Origin: Galactobacter sp.
GTDB lineage: Bacteria; Actinomycetota; Actinomycetes; Actinomycetales; Micrococcaceae
DNA: 18,591 nt
Reading direction: 5' to 3'
Assembly (NCBI RefSeq): GCF_022712295.1
Contig: NZ_JALAGT010000115.1
Span: 1-18,591, forward strand
Every line of letters starts with the position of its first letter. Positions within the stretch are counted from its first letter, which is position 1. Below the pieces are notes generated by a model, which was not told where the DNA came from, made no database searches, and saw only the letters and a program-made list of their open reading frames with translations. Positions 14,184-18,591 of the stretch are shown in pieces. The translations under genes were made by a program, and so were the position numbers.

Positions 14184-14906
14184 TCAAACGCGGACGCGAA
14201 CCACTGTGGTGGGCTCTTCGAGCACATCGGTACCGAGCGTCAGGACGGCAGCGTCGCGTCCCTTGTACTTCCGGATGATCTTGCTTGCCTTCTCGACCTC
14301 TTCCTGGGCACTGCGTCCCTTGAGGGCCAGCAGTTCTCCGTGACCGTGCACCAGCGGCAGCGTCAACGGAACCAAGGTCTTGAGTGCCTTCACGGCGCGA
14401 GCGGTGACGATGTCGGCATCGATGGTGTCCACGACCTGCTCAGCACGAGCCTTGACCACGTCCACGCGGGAGCCAAGGCCCAGATCCTCCACCACCATGT
14501 CCAACCACTGGCAACGCCGCTCCAGCGGTTCGACCAGGATCATCATGAGGTCTGGACGTGCCAGCGCAAGGACGAGGCCGGGCAGACCTGCTCCCGACCC
14601 CACGTCCGCCACCAGTGCGCCCTCCGGGATGAGTTCTGCAACTGCCGCACAGTTCAGGACGTGCCGGCTCCAGATGCGGGGGATCTCCCGTGGCCCGATG
14701 AGGCCCCACTCGATCCCCGTGGACACGAGGTGTCCAACGTAGCGTTGCGCCGACTCGGCCCTGTCACCGAAGTAATGCTGCACCGCTTCGAGTTCGGTGC
14801 TCGATGGGCGGGGCGCGTCCTCAGGGGCGATGGCGACCGCTGAGGCGTCGATGCGTGGCCCCTCCGGGCCCTCTCCCGGACGAAGCGTGCTGTCCTGCTG
14901 ATTCAT
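14184..14906 (-). CDS. rsmG: 16S rRNA (guanine(527)-N7)-methyltransferase RsmG
   Basis: Methylates N7 of G527 in 16S rRNA using S-adenosylmethionine; loss in other bacteria gives low-level streptomycin resistance. The product has 240 residues. The SAM-binding motif LVADVGSGAGLPGL is at 98-111, VEPLERRCQWL at 125-135 and TARAVK at 168-173, all typical of RsmG. The N-terminal 35 residues are a Pro/Glu-rich extension. The ATG at 14906 comes 3 nt after the jag stop, with GGAG 8 nt upstream; a second ATG at 14910 is out of this frame. Cotranscription with jag and yidC is likely. Confidence 0.95.
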   Translation of the reverse strand: MNQQDSTLRPGEGPEGPRIDASAVAIAPEDAPRPSSTELEAVQHYFGDRAESAQRYVGHLVSTGIEWGLIGPREIPRIWSRHVLNCAAVAELIPEGALVADVGSGAGLPGLVLALARPDLMMILVEPLERRCQWLDMVVEDLGLGSRVDVVKARAEQVVDTIDADIVTARAVKALKTLVPLTLPLVHGHGELLALKGRSAQEEVEKASKIIRKYKGRDAAVLTLGTDVLEEPTTVVRVRV

Positions 14907-14909
14907 GCA

Positions 14910-15479
14910 TCAGGCTCCGGGACGCACCACGACGTGGCGGCGAGAACCCTCGCCTTCCGAGTCCGAACCCAGTCCTGCCTCAGCCACCAGGTCATGAACC
15001 TGCTTGCGCTCATACGGCGTCATCGGACCCAGGTGCTTGGGCTCATTGGTCTCCCTGACCGTCTGAACAGCAGACTCGACCAGTGACGCGAGGCGTTCGC
15101 CGCGGCGGGAACGGTGCCCCGCGATGTCGATGATGACACGCGAACGCTCGCCGGTGGCAGCCAGAGCTGCAAGGCGGGTCAGATCCTGCAGGGCGTCCAA
15201 CGTGGCTCCGTCGTCGCCGACCAGGGACTCGAGTCCGGCTTCGTCGCCCTCCTCCGCAGTGACGGACAGGTAGACGCGACCACCCTTGACCTCGATGTCG
15301 ATGTCGCCGTCAAGATCGGCGATATCGAGTAGTTCCTCGAGATAGTCCGCTGCAGCATCGCCCTCACTGTCGAGGTCGCTCTGAGCTTCCTCCTTGGGCT
15401 CTGCCTGAGTTTCTGTGGGCTCGGCAGGCTCCACCGTCGCGGCCTCGTTGGGGTCCAGTTCCTGGTTCTCCTGAGTCAC
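14910..15479 (-). CDS. jag: Jag/KhpB-type RNA-binding protein (KH and R3H domains)
   Basis: Single-stranded nucleic-acid-binding protein encoded next to YidC in most Gram-positive bacteria and linked elsewhere to cell-wall synthesis and small-RNA regulation. It has 189 residues. An acidic tail comes first (1-45), then a KH-like domain at about 57-122 (IDIEVKGGRVYLSV ... RVIIDIAGHRSRR). The R3H domain follows at about 125-187, including MTPYERKQVHDLV (153-165) and the end SEGEGSRRHVVVRP (174-187). The N-terminal Jag_N domain of the longer firmicute form is absent, as is usual in actinobacteria. The GTG at 15479 overlaps the yidC stop as GTGA and is preceded closely by GGAGG. Confidence 0.93.
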   Translation of the reverse strand: MTQENQELDPNEAATVEPAEPTETQAEPKEEAQSDLDSEGDAAADYLEELLDIADLDGDIDIEVKGGRVYLSVTAEEGDEAGLESLVGDDGATLDALQDLTRLAALAATGERSRVIIDIAGHRSRRGERLASLVESAVQTVRETNEPKHLGPMTPYERKQVHDLVAEAGLGSDSEGEGSRRHVVVRPGA

Positions 15480-16450
15480 TTCTTCCTCCGGTTCTTTCGC
15501 TGCGGCTGCTGACGCTGGCCCTTCTGCTCCTCCAGCTTCTTGGCTTCCTCAGCTTCCTTGGCGGCGGCCTCCTTGGTCTTGCCCACAGGAGGCAGACCCT
15601 TGGCGGCCCGGCGGATGTTGAGTTCCTTCTCTGCGAGCGAGCCCGGAGTCGGATTGTGCCGGATGACCCACATCTGCTGGCCCAGGGTCCAGACGTTGGT
15701 GGCCGTCCAGTAGATCAGCAGGCCGATGGGGAAGTTGATGCCACCGATACCGAAGACAAGAGGCAGCACGTAGAGCATGAGCTTCTGCTGCTGGGCGAAG
15801 GGGCCCTGCTGTGCTGCGGGAGACATGTTCTTGGTCATGAGGTGCCGCTGAGTGAAGAACTGCGAAGCGGTCATGGCCAGGATCATCACCACGGAGACCA
15901 CCAGAACAGCAGCGTTGACACCGCCGGACCCATTGAACTGGCCCAGGAAGGTGTCGGAAAGCTTCGCCGAGAAGATCGACGAGTTGTCGAAGCTCCGGAC
16001 GCGTGCTGCGGACAAGGCCGCGATGGATTCGCCGTTGTCGCTGGCCTTCGAAGCGGTGAAGAGCACGCGGTACAAGGAGAAGAAGAACGGCATCTGTACC
16101 AGCAGCGGCAGGCAGGAGGAGAACATGCCGGTGTTGTTCTTCTTGAACAAGGCACGCTGCTCGGCCAACATGGCCTGCTGCGAGAGCTGGTCCTTCTTGC
16201 CCTTGTACTTTGCCTGGAGCTTCTTCAGTTCAGGCTGGAGTGCCTGCATGGCGCGCTGCGCACGGATCTGACGGGTGAAGAGCGGGATCAGGGCTGCACG
16301 CACCACCACGGTCACGAACACGATGGACAGCGCCCAGGTCCAGCCTGAATCCGGGTCGAGCCCGATGATGCTGAACAGCTCGTGGAAGATGTACAGGAGC
16401 CAGGACATCACCCACTTGAAGGGGGTCAGGATCGTATCGATGAAGCCCAT
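15476..16450 (-). CDS. yidC: Membrane protein insertase YidC
   Basis: Inserts and folds membrane proteins, alone or with SecYEG. The product has 324 residues, the short Gram-positive form without the large periplasmic domain. Hydrophobic segments lie near 9-28, 37-58, 110-132, 185-205 and 225-260. The groove arginine is at 51 (TVVVRAALIPL). The cytoplasmic hairpin (60-105) is rich in Lys and Gln. The C-terminal tail (about 295-324) is strongly basic (QRQQPQRKNRRKK), as in ribosome-binding YidC tails. The ATG at 16450 has AAGGAG about 13 nt upstream, a rather long spacing. No typical lipobox is visible at the N terminus. The jag gene overlaps its end by 4 nt. Confidence 0.96.
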   Translation of the reverse strand: MGFIDTILTPFKWVMSWLLYIFHELFSIIGLDPDSGWTWALSIVFVTVVVRAALIPLFTRQIRAQRAMQALQPELKKLQAKYKGKKDQLSQQAMLAEQRALFKKNNTGMFSSCLPLLVQMPFFFSLYRVLFTASKASDNGESIAALSAARVRSFDNSSIFSAKLSDTFLGQFNGSGGVNAAVLVVSVVMILAMTASQFFTQRHLMTKNMSPAAQQGPFAQQQKLMLYVLPLVFGIGGINFPIGLLIYWTATNVWTLGQQMWVIRHNPTPGSLAEKELNIRRAAKGLPPVGKTKEAAAKEAEEAKKLEEQKGQRQQPQRKNRRKK

Positions 16451-16525
16451 GGTGTCTCGTTTGCTCCTTGTACAGGCGTTGAACGGCGGCTGCCGTGATC
16501 GTCGGTGGTCCCCAGAAGTGGGGAT

Positions 16526-16939
16526 CTACTCCTCTGGCAGAGGAGGGTGATTCAGTTCAATGATTCTGGGTGCTCGGCCTTCAGGCCAAATCCGCTTGCC
16601 TGGGGGAACCGGATCGATCCCACCCTGTGACCAAGGGTTGCAGCGCAGGATCCGACGGGTGGTCAGCCACCCGCCCTTGAGGACTCCATGGACCGTGACT
16701 GCTTCCAACCCATAGGCGGAGCAGCTGGGGAAGTATCCGCAGACCTGACCGTAGATCGGTGAGATCACCAGCCGGTACAACTTGAGGAACCCGATCACGG
16801 CATACCGAGGAATGTCGACCACGTACCGCCACCAGGGGGTAGGTGGTACCTGATCGGCCGGCAGGATCGGCGCAGGACCGAGTTGTTCAAGCAGATCCGG
16901 GCCTTGAATCCCATGTACCTCGTTATGGTCGGGCTTCAC
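16526..16939 (-). CDS. yidD: Membrane protein insertion efficiency factor YidD
   Basis: Small membrane-associated protein that assists YidC-dependent insertion. I chose the GTG at 16939, which overlaps the rnpA stop as GTGA and gives 137 residues; an in-frame GTG at 16972 would give 148. The conserved core starts at about residue 44 (PRYAVIGFLKLYRLVISP) and has the family signature CGYFPSCSAYGLEA (67-80). WLTTRRILRCNPWSQGGIDPVP (91-112) completes it. The N-terminal 43 residues are longer than in typical YidD (about 70-90 aa in total) and unconserved in appearance. Its place between rnpA and yidC is the standard order. Confidence 0.93.
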   Translation of the reverse strand: MKPDHNEVHGIQGPDLLEQLGPAPILPADQVPPTPWWRYVVDIPRYAVIGFLKLYRLVISPIYGQVCGYFPSCSAYGLEAVTVHGVLKGGWLTTRRILRCNPWSQGGIDPVPPGKRIWPEGRAPRIIELNHPPLPEE

Positions 16940-17292
16940 GTGCCTGAACCAGCCAGACCTCGCCTCAGACACTTGTGAAGATCTCGATCCAACTTCGCGT
17001 AATCCGCAGAGGCTGCGCTGGGCAGGGCCCTGATCACCACGTCGATTCCGTTGCGATGCTCGGCAGTGATCACCTTCCAGGCGATCTCACGAAGTCGGCG
17101 CTTGACGACGTTGCGCGTCACGGCATTCCCCACCTGTTTCGAAACTATGAAACCGAATCGGCTGGGCCCTGTGGCCCCAACAGGTTGAACGACTGTAGAT
17201 ACGACGAAGTTCCGGCACCCTGCACGGGTGCCGGAACGCGCTGTGGTGTTCAGCTCGCGTCCGTCGCTGAGACGGTGGATACGCGGCAACAT
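16936..17292 (-). CDS. rnpA: Ribonuclease P protein component
   Basis: Protein subunit of RNase P, which with the RNA subunit removes tRNA 5' leaders. It has 118 residues. The family signature RNVVKRRLRE (60-69) is intact, after FGFIVSKQVGNAVTR (47-60). The product begins MLPRIHRLSDGREL; in many relatives the start is MLP(A/K)xxRLR, so the ATG at 17292 is well supported. It follows rpmH by 38 nt and is probably cotranscribed with it, and its stop overlaps the yidD start by 4 nt. Confidence 0.96.
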   Translation of the reverse strand: MLPRIHRLSDGRELNTTARSGTRAGCRNFVVSTVVQPVGATGPSRFGFIVSKQVGNAVTRNVVKRRLREIAWKVITAEHRNGIDVVIRALPSAASADYAKLDRDLHKCLRRGLAGSGT

Positions 17293-17330
17293 GCCTCGAG
17301 CGACCTCGTCGACCAGGTCGGTTCAGCGAC

Positions 17331-17468
17331 TCAGGCGGAGAGCGCCTTGCGACCCTTGGTGCGACGGGTCGAGAGAATCGCACGGCCTGCACGGGTACGC
17401 ATACGCAGACGGAAGCCGTGCTTCTTGGCACGACGGCGGTTATTGGGCTGGTAGGTCCGCTTGCTCAC
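17331..17468 (-). CDS. rpmH: 50S ribosomal protein L34
   Basis: Small basic protein of the large ribosomal subunit, 45 residues. The sequence begins MSKRTYQPNNRRRAKKHGFR, continues with RLRMRTRAGRAILSTRR and ends GRKALSA, the L34 pattern from end to end. The start is a GTG at 17468, with GGAG 8 nt upstream. It is the first gene of the rpmH-rnpA-yidD-yidC-jag-rsmG run and is divergent from dnaA, the classic layout at bacterial origins. Confidence 0.97.
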   Translation of the reverse strand: MSKRTYQPNNRRRAKKHGFRLRMRTRAGRAILSTRRTKGRKALSA

Positions 17469-17641
17469 GGTTCACACTCCATTGACATCGTTCTCGTGGG
17501 GCATCGCCCGTCACGGGTGGCCACCGGATGACCCGGGGCTTCAACGGGATGGATGCGTCCACCATGTGGTGGTCCTGGCCTCTTTCCGCACTTGGGTTCG
17601 CGGGCATCGAACGCCCGCCCCATGCATGGTGAGACTTGTCA

Positions 17642-17671
17642 ACGGTAGACGACACCGGGGATCACGGTCAA
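17642..17671 (-). promoter_or_regulatory. Sigma70-like promoter for rpmH
   Basis: On the minus strand, TTGACC (17671-17666) and TACCGT (17647-17642) are separated by 18 bp. The predicted leader to the rpmH GTG is about 165 nt. Confidence 0.5.
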
Positions 17672-17777
17672 ACACGGGTGAGCAACGCCACGCCCGAGAT
17701 CACGGGCAAGTGCAGGCCCAACGGCCGGCTTGGCCCACGCTCCGGATGGCACGCTGTCGATCCTCACCGTCCACCCC

Positions 17778-17876
17778 CTGTTCACCAAAGTTATCCACAA
17801 GATGGGGACAAGTTTGGGGATAGCGACGGTTCCGGGCATCTTTTGTCCCCAGCATGTGTAGAAGGTCTGTGGATAA
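17778..17876. promoter_or_regulatory. DnaA-box cluster upstream of dnaA
   Basis: Perfect boxes are TTATCCACA at 17791-17799 (plus) and its complement TGTGGATAA at 17868-17876. TTGTCCCCA (one mismatch to the actinobacterial TTGTCCACA) occurs at 17843-17851 (plus) and 17803-17811 (minus), and CTATCCCCA at 17815-17823 (minus). A weak CTGTTCACC is at 17778-17786. The cluster could serve both origin function and autoregulation of dnaA. Confidence 0.8.
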
Positions 17877-18019
17877 GAGGTGTTGATACCGGGTACCGTA
17901 GGTGTCCGTGTCCCCTGTTCGACTCGCGCCGGGGACCGCGTCGTGACGACGGCAACTTCTTTCACGAATTGACTCGCCACGGCCAGATCGCGGCATGACG
18001 AGCAGGACAAGAGGCACCG

Positions 18020-18591
18020 GTGAACGCAGAACTATCCCACAGTGTGGACAGGGCCTGGCTTCAGGTGCAGCGCACCTTGGAACAGGATCATCGAGTCACA
18101 CCCCGTCAGCGTGGCTTCGTTTCCTCAGCTCACCCACTCGGCCTGATGGAATCCACTCTGCTGTTGGCCGTCCCGAGCACCATGCATCGCCAGATCTTGG
18201 AGAACCAGATCAAGGAACCACTGACGCAGGCCTTGACGGATGCTTTCGGCCATCCGGTGCAGTGCGCCTACAGCATCGATGCGTCGCTGGAAGACAGCCC
18301 AGCGGAGCCCGCGGACCAGCCGCAGCCCACCCAGCTGGAACAGCCTGAGCGTCCCGTGGGGCCGCTACCGGAGCCCACACCAGGGCCGGTCGAAGAGGAT
18401 GTAGTTCCCCACGAGTCCCCGTTGGACGAGGTCTCCGGCACCGATCACCGTTCCGTCCCGCATGTTCGCGGCCCCGGCCCCCCGCCCACTCCCCCGTCCA
18501 ATTCCGCCGAGTTCGGGCGTGGGAACCCCAAGTACGTCTTCGCCACCGTCGTGATCGGTTCCGCGAACCGGTTTGCCCCCGCCGCGGCCGG
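18020..18591 (+). CDS. dnaA: Chromosomal replication initiator DnaA (N-terminal part, runs off window)
   Basis: Binds DnaA boxes and opens the origin. The GTG at 18020 begins MNAELSHSVDRAWLQVQRTL. Residues 1-90 fit domain I, including TLLLAVPSTMHRQILENQI, which corresponds to the usual L-x-VP-x-x-F-x-x-x-x-L pattern. Residues about 92-168 are a long Pro/Glu-rich linker (domain II). The start of the AAA+ domain is seen at about 169-190 (NPKYVFATVVIGSANRFAPA), matching the conserved NPKYTFDTFVIG-SNRFA of DnaA. The window ends there, before Walker A. The first codons contain TGTGGACAG (18043-18051), a one-mismatch DnaA box. The ribosome-binding site is weak (AAGAGG, 18010-18015). No earlier in-frame start looks better. 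Confidence 0.95.
   Translation, partial: MNAELSHSVDRAWLQVQRTLEQDHRVTPRQRGFVSSAHPLGLMESTLLLAVPSTMHRQILENQIKEPLTQALTDAFGHPVQCAYSIDASLEDSPAEPADQPQPTQLEQPERPVGPLPEPTPGPVEEDVVPHESPLDEVSGTDHRSVPHVRGPGPPPTPPSNSAEFGRGNPKYVFATVVIGSANRFAPAAA

Larger units (their letters stand above)
17469..18019. other. rpmH-dnaA intergenic region, probable part of oriC
   Basis: These 551 bases contain no gene. From left to right they hold the rpmH leader with a CCACC-ATGT-GGTGG hairpin, the rpmH promoter (17642-17671), the DnaA-box cluster (17778-17876) and the dnaA leader. In actinobacteria the main origin often lies between dnaA and dnaN, which is outside this window, so this may be only one half of the origin. Confidence 0.7.

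Overview
This window is the replication-origin neighbourhood of a high-GC actinobacterium, most likely a Micrococcales member near the Micrococcaceae. The evidence is the gene order: pcnA / NUDIX-murJ-pseudokinase-trxB-trxA / parB ... parA-rsmG-jag-yidC-yidD-rnpA-rpmH / dnaA. Codons are strongly GC-ended, and a separate pseudokinase-like gene follows murJ. I cannot name the genus from sequence alone.

Layout. Positions 212-825 (minus) hold three small unrecognised ORFs that look like an operon, with a sigma70-like promoter (956-984), a roughly 125-nt leader, and a strong hairpin between the first and second ORF. pcnA (1082-2620, minus) ends at a long intrinsic terminator. Divergent from it run a NUDIX hydrolase, murJ (overlapping by 11 nt), a membrane protein with a degenerate kinase N-lobe and an extracytoplasmic beta-rich domain, then trxB and trxA. 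A SigR/SigH-like promoter lies upstream of trxB. trxA ends at a hairpin terminator, followed by a 34-bp perfect palindrome built around a parS site and then the 3' end of parB.

The most unusual part is 10498-13109. parA and parB are normally adjacent, but here about 2.6 kb with no convincing gene separates them. This island carries eight parS or near-parS sites. Four are spaced about 90 bp apart in diverged tandem repeats just upstream of parB, and four are spread over 11456-11842. It also holds a small cluster of DnaA-box-like sequences (11882-12009), a 14-bp minisatellite (12529-12612) and a 17-bp tandem duplication (13058-13091). It reads as a dedicated centromere island.

The right part is a minus-strand cluster, rpmH-rnpA-yidD-yidC-jag-rsmG, tightly packed with 4-nt overlaps and followed by parA. 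It couples ribosomal protein L34, RNase P, membrane protein insertion, an RNA-binding KH/R3H protein and 16S rRNA methylation with chromosome partitioning. The rpmH-dnaA intergenic region (17469-18019) has two perfect and several near-perfect DnaA boxes and is probably part of oriC. dnaA starts at a GTG at 18020 and runs off the window.
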